Translations under genes and position numbers: made by a program | Shown: positions 45,624-54,816 of the stretch, in pieces | Position numbering within the stretch: position 1 is the stretch's first letter | How the letters are laid out: each line of letters opens with the position of its first letter | Origin: Corynebacterium stationis | GTDB lineage: Bacteria; Actinomycetota; Actinomycetes; Mycobacteriales; Mycobacteriaceae | Length of the DNA: 64,000 bases | Direction of reading: 5' to 3' | NCBI RefSeq assembly: GCF_001941345.1 | Contig: NZ_CP009251.1 | Location: 2,170,001 to 2,234,000 of the forward strand | The notes under the pieces: generated by a model | The model's database searches: none | What the model was told of the DNA's origin: nothing | What the model saw: only the letters and a program-made list of their open reading frames with translations

Positions 45624-47198
45624 TTATTCGCTAGCGGTTGTATCCAACAGTTGGAGGCCAGTAGTGGAGATTGCCTTGAAGCCCTCAAGCTTTTCGGGGT
45701 TATACGCAGTCAGCAGGGAGCGGTGGAACAGTGGGTAGACCACAGCATTTTCTGCGATGATGTCCTGGGCGGTATCCCAGTTCTCTTGTGCTTCATCTGC
45801 TGGCTTACGAACGCCTTCATCGAGCACGGTCCGCAGTTCGTCGAAAGCTTCCTTGTCAGATTCCTGCCAGAAGGAACGCTGCTTGGTCCACACGTTGTCT
45901 CCGTACCACCAGTTCATCAGCAAAGCTGGGTCTTGCCCGAATACTGAAGGGTCACCAGGAGCCAACGCAACATCGAAGGTTGGGTCTTCTACATCCAAGT
46001 AGTCAGCATAAAGAGAAGCAGAAGCCTGGGACTGGATGTTGACGGTAATACCCACTGCCTCCAGATTGTTTTTGATCTGTGGGGACAGCTGCTCAATCCA
46101 GGTGTGGTCCGTGGTCAACAAAGTTACCGAGAGATCTTCAGCGCCAGCTTCTTCCAGAAGCGATTTTGCTGCTTCTGGGTCGTAGCTCAGGTCAGTGTCA
46201 GCCTCAGAGTAGTTTGGGTGGCTTTCCGGCAGGAAGGATGTTGCTTCGGTTGCCTTCCCGGACATATTGTTATCCACCAACTGCTGCTTATCGATAGCGC
46301 GGTGGAATGCCTGGCGGACACGCTCATCATTGAACGGTTCCTTCTCGGTGTTGAAGAGCAAGAATGGCAGGTTGAAGCCATCCTTTTCTTCAATCGTCAT
46401 GCCAGCGCCCTCAAGCAAGGAAGCGTTATCAGCAGATACGTTTTCAATAACGTCCGCTGCGCCGGACTGACCAGCGTTGGTACGTGCAGTGTCATCTACC
46501 AGAACGTCCCAAATTAACTTGGCGTTCTTCGCTTCCTTTTCACCGTTGTAATTCTCATTAGGTACCGCAACAACCTGTGAGTCAGTAATCGACTCATATT
46601 TGTAAGGACCAGAACCGATAGGCATATTGGTCAGCTCATCATCGGTCGCAGACTCAGGAACAATCTTGACTACCGAGAGGCGTTCCTTGAGCAGCTCGAA
46701 TGGGTACTTCAGCTTCAAGGTGATGGTGGAATCATCTTTCGCTTCAACGGTGTCAATAAAATCCACCATTTCTGCATAGATATTGCCTTCGGCCATGGAG
46801 CGGTCAAAGGAGGATACGACGTCAGCAGAGGTGACATCGGAGCCGTCGGAGAACTTTGCGCCCTCACGGATAGAAATCTCGTACTCCGTGTCGGAGATTT
46901 CTGTTGGCTCGTCTTCAGCGGCCAGAGCCTTGTATACGGAGTAGTCCGAAAGGTCCTGCTCATATAGGCCTTCAACTACGTGCCAGTTGGTACCCATAGC
47001 CAATGCCGATGAGGTCGACGATGGGTGGTAGTTGGTGGTTGCGTACGCAACGCCGGAAATAATGGTGCCGTTGCCTGCGCCATCAGCACCACCTGCGGCG
47101 TCGGAAGTGTCATCAGAGCTTCCACAAGCTGTGACGAAGAGTCCGGCAGTGGCCAACATTGCGGTCAAGACCTTCGCGCGGCGGTTTAGGTGTGCCAT
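45624..47198 (-). CDS. siaE: Solute-binding lipoprotein of the sialic-acid ABC transporter (SiaE-like, SBP family 5)
   Basis: 524 residues. The signal peptide (RRAKVLTAMLATAGLFVTAC) ends in a lipobox with Cys25. The mature protein is a family-5 peptide-type binding protein with RVRQAFHRAIDKQQLVDN. ATG 47198 has AAGG 8 bases upstream; an in-frame TTG lies two codons earlier. Family membership alone would say dipeptide, but the nan genes on the other side of nanR support sialic acid. Its upstream region carries the candidate NanR site. Confidence 0.88.
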   Translation of the reverse strand: MAHLNRRAKVLTAMLATAGLFVTACGSSDDTSDAAGGADGAGNGTIISGVAYATTNYHPSSTSSALAMGTNWHVVEGLYEQDLSDYSVYKALAAEDEPTEISDTEYEISIREGAKFSDGSDVTSADVVSSFDRSMAEGNIYAEMVDFIDTVEAKDDSTITLKLKYPFELLKERLSVVKIVPESATDDELTNMPIGSGPYKYESITDSQVVAVPNENYNGEKEAKNAKLIWDVLVDDTARTNAGQSGAADVIENVSADNASLLEGAGMTIEEKDGFNLPFLLFNTEKEPFNDERVRQAFHRAIDKQQLVDNNMSGKATEATSFLPESHPNYSEADTDLSYDPEAAKSLLEEAGAEDLSVTLLTTDHTWIEQLSPQIKNNLEAVGITVNIQSQASASLYADYLDVEDPTFDVALAPGDPSVFGQDPALLMNWWYGDNVWTKQRSFWQESDKEAFDELRTVLDEGVRKPADEAQENWDTAQDIIAENAVVYPLFHRSLLTAYNPEKLEGFKAISTTGLQLLDTTASE

Positions 47199-47345
47199 CT
47201 TCAATACCTTGTCTCTTGTTCTCTTTGGGTGAGTAATGGAGGAAACAGAATGCTGCGCCTGCTATTAAATTGCTGAAACGTCAACATTTATCTCAAACGC
47301 TGCGGGTCGTCATCGGGATGCATTTCTCAGCCCCCTAGCGAATCG

Positions 47346-47358
47346 CTTATCAGACATC
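47346..47358 (-). promoter_or_regulatory. Candidate NanR operator at the siaE promoter
   Basis: GATGTCTGATAAG on the minus strand shares 12 of 13 bases with GATGTCTTATAAG in front of nanK. A TATAGG hexamer lies just upstream, so the motif would cover the transcription start. No other copy of the 13-mer was noticed in nearby genes. Confidence 0.55.
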
Positions 47359-47443
47359 CTATAGGTTAGGTCGCTCACATTCACCAAAAAGGGAGTGGCC
47401 AATCTCCAAAATTGCGGCTAGGTGACCCGCCCCATTCAATAAA

Positions 47444-47459
47444 TGTGGCCGTCCCCACA
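47444..47459. promoter_or_regulatory. Possible GlxR (CRP-type) site
   Basis: TGTGGCCGTCCCCACA fits TGTG-N8-CACA, and the inner bases are also complementary (TGTGG/CCACA). GlxR sites in C. glutamicum follow TGTGA-N6-TCACA. It lies 246 bases before siaE and 300 before nanR. Confidence 0.3.
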
Positions 47460-47759
47460 GGTCACGCCATAAACAGAACACAAACCTTTTGCCCCAGAAA
47501 CCTCCACACAAACACCCCCCGATTCCACCCCCGCCACCCCGCGATTTCCGACTTGCGCCAGCATATCCGCCATTTGACACGACCGCCGAACAAGCAGGCA
47601 TCTACCCCCAATACAGTAGAAATACCGATAACTTCACGCAGCGTTCAACATCTGCTGCTACAATTTCAACCCCAACGGCACATCTCCTACCTGTCTGACA
47701 TCAGTGCGTAGGCAGAGAGCGTAGTTGCCGTATTCATTCCGCAAGAGATTGAAGGCACC

Positions 47760-48497
47760 ATGACATACCCCAACTCCGCGGGAAACGACTCCGCAGCCCC
47801 ACAGGCAGGCGGCTTTACTCCCCTGCCATCGCTCAGCCGCACAGGTAGCGTTATTCAAGCCATCAAAGGCTACATTATTTCGCACAAGCTAAATCCCGGC
47901 GATCCTCTCCCCTCTGAGAATCAACTCTCTCAGGAACTGCAAGGATCCCGTTCAGCCATACGCGAAGCCATCGGCCAGCTCCAAGCTTTAGATATCGTCC
48001 GCGTTGAACGCGGCAAAGGCACCTTTGTCGGCAATTTGTCCATAGCTCCGTTGGCAGAAACTATTTTGCTGCGAGCTTCTTTAGAACCAGGCAGCCTCAA
48101 TACCTTGCGGGATGTGGTTGAAGTTCGCAAGATGCTAGATATTGGTTCTGCCCGCGCTATTGTCGCCGCTCTTAATGGCTCCACCAACCCCGCGCTAAGC
48201 GCGCTTGTGACGTCTATGGAGAAAAAAGCCCAGGCTGGCGAACCTTTCTTGGATGAAGACAATGCTTTCCATCAACAGCTTTATACCCACACCTCCGCGC
48301 TGCTATCCCAACTCGGCACCACGTTGTGGAGTATCCACATGCAAGCACTTACTAGTGCCGATGTTCGTACTGACGAGCTAGAAGACACCGCCCGCGCACA
48401 CCGCAAGATGCTCACCGCTGCCGAAGCTGGCGACCTGGACACCTACCTCGTGGCTGTTGATGAGCACTACGCTCCCCTGCTCAACTCCCTCGCTTAA
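47760..48497 (+). CDS. nanR: GntR-family (FadR/FCD) regulator, NanR-like
   Basis: 245 residues. The winged helix-turn-helix is at about 30-95 (KLNPGDPLPSENQLSQELQG, then SRSAIREAIGQLQALDIVRV). The C-terminal FCD ligand domain is at about 110-240, with metal-ligand Asp/His positions such as EDNAFHQQLY. Its place between siaE and nanA matches NanR of C. glutamicum, which represses the sialic-acid genes and responds to an intermediate of the pathway. GAAGG lies 4 bases before the ATG. Confidence 0.9.
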   Translation: MTYPNSAGNDSAAPQAGGFTPLPSLSRTGSVIQAIKGYIISHKLNPGDPLPSENQLSQELQGSRSAIREAIGQLQALDIVRVERGKGTFVGNLSIAPLAETILLRASLEPGSLNTLRDVVEVRKMLDIGSARAIVAALNGSTNPALSALVTSMEKKAQAGEPFLDEDNAFHQQLYTHTSALLSQLGTTLWSIHMQALTSADVRTDELEDTARAHRKMLTAAEAGDLDTYLVAVDEHYAPLLNSLA

Positions 48498-48513
48498 CCC
48501 TGCACGCACAGAA

Positions 48514-48553
48514 GGCCCAGTTTCTGGATGAATTCCATCAGAAACTGGGCCTA
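48514..48553. terminator. Terminator between nanR and nanA
   Basis: AGGCCCAGTTTCTG and CAGAAACTGGGCCT pair over 14 bp, with a GATG/CATC extension broken by one bulge. It serves the two convergent genes. Confidence 0.8.
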
Positions 48554-48618
48554 AAATCTTGCCGGCTCAAGGTCCGCCTTGGCGGTTTGGACTTCAAGCA
48601 AGCAATAACTAGATCAAA

Positions 48619-49548
48619 CTAGATCAAATTAGCCTCCTGCAGTACCTTGCGGACTGCTTCAACATTTTCGCCTTCCATGCGAGCAACAGGCAGAGGCATC
48701 TGATTGGTCTTGATAACGTTAAGCAACTGCAACGCAGTCTTAAACCCACCAATACCAGCTCCGAATCCGGATACTCCGCTGGTAACAGTCACAATGTGCA
48801 TCAGGCGCGCGATACGCTCTTGCTCGGCGCGCACTGTTTCCCAGTCCCCATTTTGGTAAGCATCCCATTGACGGACATATCCATCAGGATCAACGTTGCC
48901 CAGACCAGGAACGCTGCCATCTGCGCCAGACAAGTAAGCACCATCAACCACAACCTCGTGCCCTGTAAAAATACGTAGCGGGTGACCAGCGTCTTCATTA
49001 GCCTGGCACAACCACCGGAATGCCACATCATCGCCCGAAGAATCTTTGACGCCAGCGATTACTCCATCCGCAGCAAGGCGCATCAACAAATCTACGGGTA
49101 GTTTGACGTTGACGCAGACAGGAATGTCATAGGCATACACGGGCAGATCCGTCGCTTTGGCAATGGCACGGAAGTGCGCTTCGACTACTTCCAATCCACC
49201 CAGTGCATAAAACGGTGCGGTGGCAACCAGTCCGTCAACCCCTGCCGCTTCAGCATCGCGAACATGCTCAAGTACACGTTCGGTCTGAGTGTCCACTACC
49301 CCAGCAAGAACCGGCAGTCGTCCATCGACAATGCTCATGGTTGCTTCCAGGATTTCCTGACGACGCTCACGGGTAGAGAAAGCAACTTCCCCGGAAGATC
49401 CCAGGATGAACAGGCCATGCACGCCGGAGGCGATGAGGCGCTCCAAATGGGTGACGTAGGATTCGCGGTCAAAGCTCCGGTCATCATTGAGGGGAACGAT
49501 AACGGGCGGGATGACACCGGAGAGGTTTGCGATAGATGCATTAGACAT
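48619..49548 (-). CDS. nanA: N-acetylneuraminate lyase
   Basis: Class I aldolase that splits sialic acid into ManNAc and pyruvate; 309 residues of the DapA superfamily. The carboxylate-binding GSSGE is at 50-54, Tyr140 in VYAYDIP and the Schiff-base Lys168 in GVKDSSGD. The family alone cannot separate it from dihydrodipicolinate synthase-like enzymes; the nan context decides. AAAGGAG lies 10 bases upstream. Last gene of nagA-nagB-nanA. Confidence 0.92.
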   Translation of the reverse strand: MSNASIANLSGVIPPVIVPLNDDRSFDRESYVTHLERLIASGVHGLFILGSSGEVAFSTRERRQEILEATMSIVDGRLPVLAGVVDTQTERVLEHVRDAEAAGVDGLVATAPFYALGGLEVVEAHFRAIAKATDLPVYAYDIPVCVNVKLPVDLLMRLAADGVIAGVKDSSGDDVAFRWLCQANEDAGHPLRIFTGHEVVVDGAYLSGADGSVPGLGNVDPDGYVRQWDAYQNGDWETVRAEQERIARLMHIVTVTSGVSGFGAGIGGFKTALQLLNVIKTNQMPLPVARMEGENVEAVRKVLQEANLI

Positions 49549-49640
49549 GGTGGGAAAACTCCTTTAAAAATAATGAAAGTTCAAATCAAACTAGAAAATC
49601 GAATGAGAAAATTAGGCTATTTTCGGCGACAGTTTTTCGG

Positions 49641-50417
49641 TCAATGGCCCTGCCAACCAGGTTTATTGGCTTCCACGAAGTGGTAATAGTCAGCGTGTTT
49701 AAGACGCGCTGCTGCCGCCTCATCCACGATCACCGTGGCGTGCGGATGAAGTTGCAGAATCGATGCCGGACATATCGCACTCAACGGACCTTCAGCCAAA
49801 GCCGCAACAGCGTCTGCTTTGTTATCACCCGTGGCCAGCAGCATCAGATGCCCGCCACGGCTAATCGTGCCCAGGCCTTGGGTTAGCACGTGAACCGGTA
49901 CATCTTGGGTGGATTCAAAGAATCGCGCATTGTCAGAAATAGTGCTGGCATGCAGTGTCTTCATCCGTGTACCAGAAGATAATGAGCTACCGGGCTCGTT
50001 AAATCCAATGTGCCCGTCTGTGCCTACGCCGAGTACTTGCACGTCGATGCCACCGGCCTCAGCAATGGCTTTGTCGTAGGCAAGTCCTGCGTCATCAGGA
50101 TGTGCAGCCATTCCGTCCGGTGAATACACCCGGGCATCATCGATATCGATGTGGTAGGTGAATTCCCGGCGAATGGTCGCAAAATAAGATTGCTCATGTT
50201 CACGCGGCAGCCCAATGTATTCATCCAGCAAGAAGGCTTGGGACTGGGAAAAGCTCAGCTCCCCGCGCTGATATCTCGCGATGAGTTCTTTGTACATAGC
50301 CACCGGCGTCGATCCTGTGGCCAATCCCAGTGTTGCGCCACGGTCGGCATAGTCCGCGATGATGTCAGCTGCAGCCTGAGCAACTGACGCAGCGTCAGGA
50401 CGGATTAGTATTTCCAT
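49641..50417 (-). CDS. nagB: Glucosamine-6-phosphate deaminase
   Basis: Converts glucosamine-6-phosphate to fructose-6-phosphate and ammonia. 258 residues: phosphate loop [22 protein letters not shown] catalytic Asp segment, and [17 protein letters not shown] with the ring-opening His. It is 16 bases behind nagA, so the two are coupled. Confidence 0.96.
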   Translation of the reverse strand: MEILIRPDAASVAQAAADIIADYADRGATLGLATGSTPVAMYKELIARYQRGELSFSQSQAFLLDEYIGLPREHEQSYFATIRREFTYHIDIDDARVYSPDGMAAHPDDAGLAYDKAIAEAGGIDVQVLGVGTDGHIGFNEPGSSLSSGTRMKTLHASTISDNARFFESTQDVPVHVLTQGLGTISRGGHLMLLATGDNKADAVAALAEGPLSAICPASILQLHPHATVIVDEAAAARLKHADYYHFVEANKPGWQGH

Positions 50418-50432
50418 GTAAAAAATTTCTTT

Positions 50433-51653
50433 CTACTTCGAGGTTGCTCGTGGATATAGCGCACGACCAGCCGCAATGGTCAACTCGGGAAGCGAGTCGC
50501 CACCGTTTGCAAATACCACCAGGTCCGCTGGCTTTCCAGTTATTACTGTGGTCAGCTCACCCATTCCCATTACGCGAGCGACATTGCCAGTAACAAAGGC
50601 ACTGGCTTGGCGGATGCTCGCACCACGCGTCATCCGGCGGGAAAATTGCTCGGCCAAAGTGCTGGTACCACCAGCGATAGCACCACCATTGGTCAAACGC
50701 GCCACTCCATCCGCGACGGTGACATCCAGTGCGCCAAGAACATAATCGCCATCAGCCTTACCCGCCGCAGCCATCGCGTCCGTGATGCCAAAAGAATTGT
50801 GCGGCGCAGCATTGATCACCATGTCGACAGCACCATCATCTAAATGTGTGCCATCAGCAATGACCTCTAGTCCGATTTCCCCGCGGGCACCGGCACTAAT
50901 AAGCGCTGCTGCTGCACCTGGAGCGCGGTGGTGAATTTGCGGCATAGCATTGAACAAGTGCGTGGCGGCCACCGTCGCACCTATCTCACGGCCACGCGAG
51001 ATAGCCGCCGCCATCGTGTCAAAGTCAGCATTAGTATGCCCCAATGACGCGATGACACCATGCTGCGCACATAGTTCAAAAAGCTGATCCACATGCGCGG
51101 TTTCTGGCGCAAAGGTAATGGACTTCAAATATCCTTCACCTGCAGAAATAACCTCAGCAAACATGTCCGGGTCACCGTCTATAATGTTCACAGGGTTCTG
51201 CGCACCACAGCGAGCTGATGAGATAAACGGGCCTTCCATGTGAATGCCTGCGATATATCCCTGTTGAGCCAAACTTGCCAGCAACGACGTTTGTGCAACT
51301 AACTCATCCCCAGGCGCGGAAACCAAAGAAGCCCACAGTGTCGTGCTGCCACGTGCACGGTGATACATCGCAGCATCAATGCATTCTTCTATAGTTCCCG
51401 TAGGAAAACCGCCGCCCGCACCGCCATGATTATGTACGTCAATAAAGCCTGGCACAATCAACGGACCGTGCCATTCCGCACCAGCGGATTCATCAAACTC
51501 GGTTGCATCAACAGCGTCAACGACGGTGTCTAGGACTCCGTTAATCAACGTCAAAGTTGCGGGACGTGGCAAATTCACACCGTCATAAAACAGCCCGGTG
51601 ATATCGCCGCTAAATAGATCTTTGGGCGCCTGGCTTTCTGAGTGCACCATCAT
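50433..51653 (-). CDS. nagA: N-acetylglucosamine-6-phosphate deacetylase
   Basis: 406 residues of the amidohydrolase superfamily. Motifs are GFIDVHNHGG, the metal ligand in GIHMEGPFIS, ASLGHTNADF, VIADGTHLDD, and the catalytic Asp in GITDAMAA. The frame is open to 51704, but AGAGG before a double ATG and the family length suggest ATG 51653 (or 51650). It makes GlcN6P for NagB from the GlcNAc6P produced by NanE. Confidence 0.95.
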   Translation of the reverse strand: MMVHSESQAPKDLFSGDITGLFYDGVNLPRPATLTLINGVLDTVVDAVDATEFDESAGAEWHGPLIVPGFIDVHNHGGAGGGFPTGTIEECIDAAMYHRARGSTTLWASLVSAPGDELVAQTSLLASLAQQGYIAGIHMEGPFISSARCGAQNPVNIIDGDPDMFAEVISAGEGYLKSITFAPETAHVDQLFELCAQHGVIASLGHTNADFDTMAAAISRGREIGATVAATHLFNAMPQIHHRAPGAAAALISAGARGEIGLEVIADGTHLDDGAVDMVINAAPHNSFGITDAMAAAGKADGDYVLGALDVTVADGVARLTNGGAIAGGTSTLAEQFSRRMTRGASIRQASAFVTGNVARVMGMGELTTVITGKPADLVVFANGGDSLPELTIAAGRALYPRATSK

Positions 51654-51758
51654 GGTAGTTATTACCTCTTCTGGTCTGTGTTGCATGTGTAAATCGAACT
51701 TCAAAGCATTTGGCCAAGATTTTTACGCCTAGGAGCTTCTCACCTGCCGCCAACCTGT

Positions 51759-51777
51759 ATGATGTCTTATAAGTAAT
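51759..51777 (+). promoter_or_regulatory. Candidate NanR operator between nagA and nanK
   Basis: The core GATGTCTTATAAG (51761-51773) matches the siaE site in 12 of 13 bases. A TATGAT hexamer at 51758-51763 overlaps it and could be the nanK -10. It lies 30-48 bases before the nanK ATG, a repressing position, and also faces the nagA promoter. Confidence 0.55.
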
Positions 51778-51806
51778 GTAGCTCATAGTAGCAAAGTGGA
51801 GACCTC

Positions 51807-52751
51807 ATGCCTAGCTTTTGCACAATCACACTTGATATCGGTGGTACAAAGATCGCCTATGGTCTCATCCCCGATACACAACCCACCACGGTTTTAGCCC
51901 TAGGGCGCATCCCTAGCCAACCAGCCAATTCGACCGCTTATCAGCAGGTTTGCCTAGCGCTCGAGCAGGCTCTCGCAGCAGCAAAGACGGCAGGCCTTGA
52001 ACCAGCGCGCGTAGGCATTGCTGCCCCCGGAGTGGTGGATACTGCCACTGGGATTGTTACCTACGCTGGGGCCACTATGCCCGGTTGGCAAGGCACTAAC
52101 CTGTATGACTTGGTGTTTAAAGAGACCGGATTGCCGAGCATCGCCACCAATGATGTTCGCGCATTCGGGCTTGGTGAATTCAAACACGGTGGCCACTCTG
52201 ATTATTCGCGGGTGCTGTTTATCTCCCTTGGCACAGGCCTAGGCGGCGCAGTCATTGATGACCGCGTATTACTTACTTCCCCACGTGCGACCGCCGGGGA
52301 GTTTTCAGAGTTGGTCACCTCTGATGCGTTTGGATATGCCCAGCGCGCAGAACTGGTCGCTTCGGGGACCGGATTAACCATCTATTACAACGATATTGAA
52401 GAAGGCCACACCCCAGCTATCGGCGAAATTGCCTGGCGTGAGCTCGAACCTACAGACACTAGGTTGGAAGATATCACCGAAGAAGACGTGCACTTTGAGT
52501 CCATTTTGAAGGGAAATCTCACTGGCCTGGGACAAACCTTGGGTGCGATAGTGACAGCTTTCGATGCTGACGCAATCATCATCGGCGGTGGCTTGGCCAG
52601 CCTCGGAGAAAGAGTTTTGGAACCAATCCGCGCAGGCCTTTCTTCCTCTGCGCTAGCACCCAATAAATCCACCCCGGTTATCCGCGCTAGGCTCGGTGAC
52701 AATTCTCCGCTCATCGGCGCCGGTGTTCTTGCCACCACCCACCTGGGTTAA
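51807..52751 (+). CDS. nanK: N-acetylmannosamine kinase (ROK family) without the zinc motif
   Basis: 314 residues. ROK motifs seen are TLDIGGTKIAYG, VGIAAPGVVD, the catalytic Asp in ATNDVRAFGLGE, the phosphate loop ISLGTGLGGAVI, and IIIGGGLASLG. After GGAVI the usual glycine-His and CxCGxxGCxE zinc segment is replaced by TAGEFSELVTSDAFGY, so zinc binding is lost. GTGGAG lies 5 bases before the ATG. It phosphorylates ManNAc from NanA for NanE. Confidence 0.9.
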   Translation: MPSFCTITLDIGGTKIAYGLIPDTQPTTVLALGRIPSQPANSTAYQQVCLALEQALAAAKTAGLEPARVGIAAPGVVDTATGIVTYAGATMPGWQGTNLYDLVFKETGLPSIATNDVRAFGLGEFKHGGHSDYSRVLFISLGTGLGGAVIDDRVLLTSPRATAGEFSELVTSDAFGYAQRAELVASGTGLTIYYNDIEEGHTPAIGEIAWRELEPTDTRLEDITEEDVHFESILKGNLTGLGQTLGAIVTAFDADAIIIGGGLASLGERVLEPIRAGLSSSALAPNKSTPVIRARLGDNSPLIGAGVLATTHLG

Positions 52752-52798
52752 AACCCACCACAATTTTTAAAGCATTGAATCTTTAAGACACAGAAAGA

Positions 52799-53512
52799 AT
52801 GACTGGCATGAAGCTATCTTTTGAGAAACTCCGCCCACTGATTGAAGGCAAGGTAATTGTCTCCGCACAAGCACCGGATGGACATGCCTTACGCGATACG
52901 CATGCTCTGACCGCGATTGCGAAAGCATGCGTCAATGGCGGATCACCTGCCATTCGCTGTGGCGGCTATGGCGGAGTGGAGGATATTGCATCCATCAGCA
53001 ACGCCGTAGATGTCCCAGTGTTTGGCCTGACCAAAGAAGGCACGGTGGGCGTCTACATCACACCGACACGCGAATCAGTGCGCGCAGTAGCCCAAGCTGG
53101 CGCTGCAGTTGTGTGCGCGGATGCAACCTTCCGTGACCGTCCAGATGGCTCCGCCTTGGCTGACCTTATTGAGACTGCGCACGCAGAAGGCATTCTCTTC
53201 ATGGCAGACTGCGCTACCCCAGAACAGGCTAAAGCCGCTGCGGATGCCGGCGCGGACATCGTATCCACGACATTGGCTGGATACACAGAAGACCGCCCGA
53301 AGACGGACGGTCCTGATTTTGAGGCACTTGAGCAAACGCGAAAGCTTATCGGCCCCGATGTTTTCCTCATTGGTGAGGGGCGTTTTTCCTCACCAGCTGA
53401 TGCTGCCAAGGGCCTGGAACTAGGAGCGAACGCCATCATTGTTGGCACCGCGATTACTGATCCGGGTTGGATCACCGCTCACTTCCAGGCTGGCGTAGTA
53501 AACGAGTCTTAG
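52799..53512 (+). CDS. nanE: N-acylglucosamine-6-phosphate 2-epimerase
   Basis: Interconverts ManNAc-6-P and GlcNAc-6-P, feeding NagA. The 237-residue TIM barrel has VIVSAQAPDGHALRD, GGSPAIRCGGYGGVEDI, the active-site region GLTKEGT, and GEGRFSSP for phosphate binding. ATG 52799 or the internal ATG 52808 (better spaced from GAAAG) could be the start. It is cotranscribed with nanK. It ends 3 bases from the opposing OYE gene. Confidence 0.94.
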   Translation: MTGMKLSFEKLRPLIEGKVIVSAQAPDGHALRDTHALTAIAKACVNGGSPAIRCGGYGGVEDIASISNAVDVPVFGLTKEGTVGVYITPTRESVRAVAQAGAAVVCADATFRDRPDGSALADLIETAHAEGILFMADCATPEQAKAAADAGADIVSTTLAGYTEDRPKTDGPDFEALEQTRKLIGPDVFLIGEGRFSSPADAAKGLELGANAIIVGTAITDPGWITAHFQAGVVNES

Positions 53513-53515
53513 TAC

Positions 53516-54607
53516 TTATACGCGGACTAGAGTTGGGTAATCGGTGTAGCCCTTTGGTCCACCAGCGTAGAAGGTGGCCGTGTCGGGCTCGTTGAGTTCC
53601 GCGCCGCTCTTCCAGCGCTCCACTAGGTCTGGGTTGGCAATGAGCATGCGGCCAACCACAGCGGCGTCGGCACCTAGTTCATCGACAATCTTTTGTGCTT
53701 CATCCAGCTGGGTCACCACTGCAAAACCGGTGTTGAGCAGTAAAGGCCAACCGTGGGTGTGCTGGATCTGTTGACGCAGTTCAGTTGCAACCGGGCTTTG
53801 TGGGTCATTTGCGAGTACGGAGACATACGCGAGTTTGAGGTCTGTGATCTGCTCAAAGAGTGCCTGGTAGGTCGCGATGGTTTCGTCCTCATCAACTTCC
53901 GCAATGCCCTGAATATTGTGCTGTGGGGAAATACGCACCGCAGTGCGGTCTGCACCAATTTCCTCAGCGACCGCGCGGATAATCTCCGCGGTCAGCCGCG
54001 CACGGTTAGCGGGGCTTCCGCCATATTCATCCTCGCGCACATTGGAGTTTGGAGCCATAAACTCATGGAGCAAATAGCCGTTTGCACCGTGGACTTCGAT
54101 GCCATCTAGGCCGGCATCGATAGCCCGGCGCGCGCTGAGTCGAAACTCCTCGATGACCTGAGCGATCTCCTCCGTGGTCAGCGCCTCAGGAACCACGCCT
54201 TCGGTCTTTCCGCCAAAGCCACGAACTTCCCCACCGGTAGCAAGAGCACTAGGTGCTTTTACCGGCGCATCGCGCAAAAGGTCAGGGTGCGAGGTACGTC
54301 CACCATGCATTACCTGAGCAAAGATGACGCCATCACGCTCATGCACGGCCTCAGCCACAGGCTTCCAGGCTTCCGTGTGCTCATCGGTAGCAAGACCTGC
54401 CTGGCCAGGGAAAGAACGGCAGCTATATGCCGGGAATACTCCTTCGGTTACTACTAGGCCAGCGGATGCACGCTGGGAATAGTATTCCTTGTGCAATTCG
54501 GTAGGGGTGCCGTCTTCGCCAGCACGTTGGCGGGTCAAAGGCGCCATGGTTACGCGGTTGTCGAGGTTGTATCGGCCGATTTGTACCGAATCAAAAAGCT
54601 TTGTCAC
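53516..54607 (-). CDS. Old Yellow Enzyme-type ene-reductase (NADH:flavin oxidoreductase)
   Basis: FMN-binding barrel of 363 residues that reduces activated alkenes. Visible segments are NRVTMAPLTRQRA, GLVVTEGVFPAYSCRSFPGQ, and EVHGANGYLLHEFMAPNSNVREDEYGGS (substrate-binding His-x-x-Asn). VVGRMLIANPDLVERWK is near the C-terminus. The start is GTG 54607 with AAAGGGAG just upstream; longer frames lack support. It lies opposite nanE with no terminator between. It need not be part of the sialic-acid pathway. Confidence 0.92.
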   Translation of the reverse strand: MTKLFDSVQIGRYNLDNRVTMAPLTRQRAGEDGTPTELHKEYYSQRASAGLVVTEGVFPAYSCRSFPGQAGLATDEHTEAWKPVAEAVHERDGVIFAQVMHGGRTSHPDLLRDAPVKAPSALATGGEVRGFGGKTEGVVPEALTTEEIAQVIEEFRLSARRAIDAGLDGIEVHGANGYLLHEFMAPNSNVREDEYGGSPANRARLTAEIIRAVAEEIGADRTAVRISPQHNIQGIAEVDEDETIATYQALFEQITDLKLAYVSVLANDPQSPVATELRQQIQHTHGWPLLLNTGFAVVTQLDEAQKIVDELGADAAVVGRMLIANPDLVERWKSGAELNEPDTATFYAGGPKGYTDYPTLVRV

Positions 54608-54816
54608 TGTCTCCCTTTCGATGAGTGTTTGTCCAAGCGGTACAACTTCACGCCAAGACAATTAATTCCATGGGAAACTATTTCTCAAGGTCGATATGCC
54701 TTCAAGGCGGTTGAGCTACTCGGGTAGACCACGGGTGCAGTAGATTTGAGAGCTAGAACAAGTACAGAAACAAGCACTGAATATTTTTGCCTGAAGTGAA
54801 AGGATTTCCACCCACC

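Larger units (their letters stand above)
47199..47759. other. Divergent regulatory region between siaE and nanR
   Basis: 561 bases. It holds the candidate NanR site (47346-47358) and a TGTG-N8-CACA element (47444-47459), both listed separately. A strongly C-rich and purine-poor plus strand lies at about 47460-47560. Open frames of 80-99 codons on both strands overlap here and look like chance. Confidence 0.6.

Noticed and set aside
47412..47711. A 99-codon plus-strand frame before nanR
   Set aside because: It is Pro/Thr/His rich because of the C-rich sequence, overlaps regulatory sites, and has no ribosome site.
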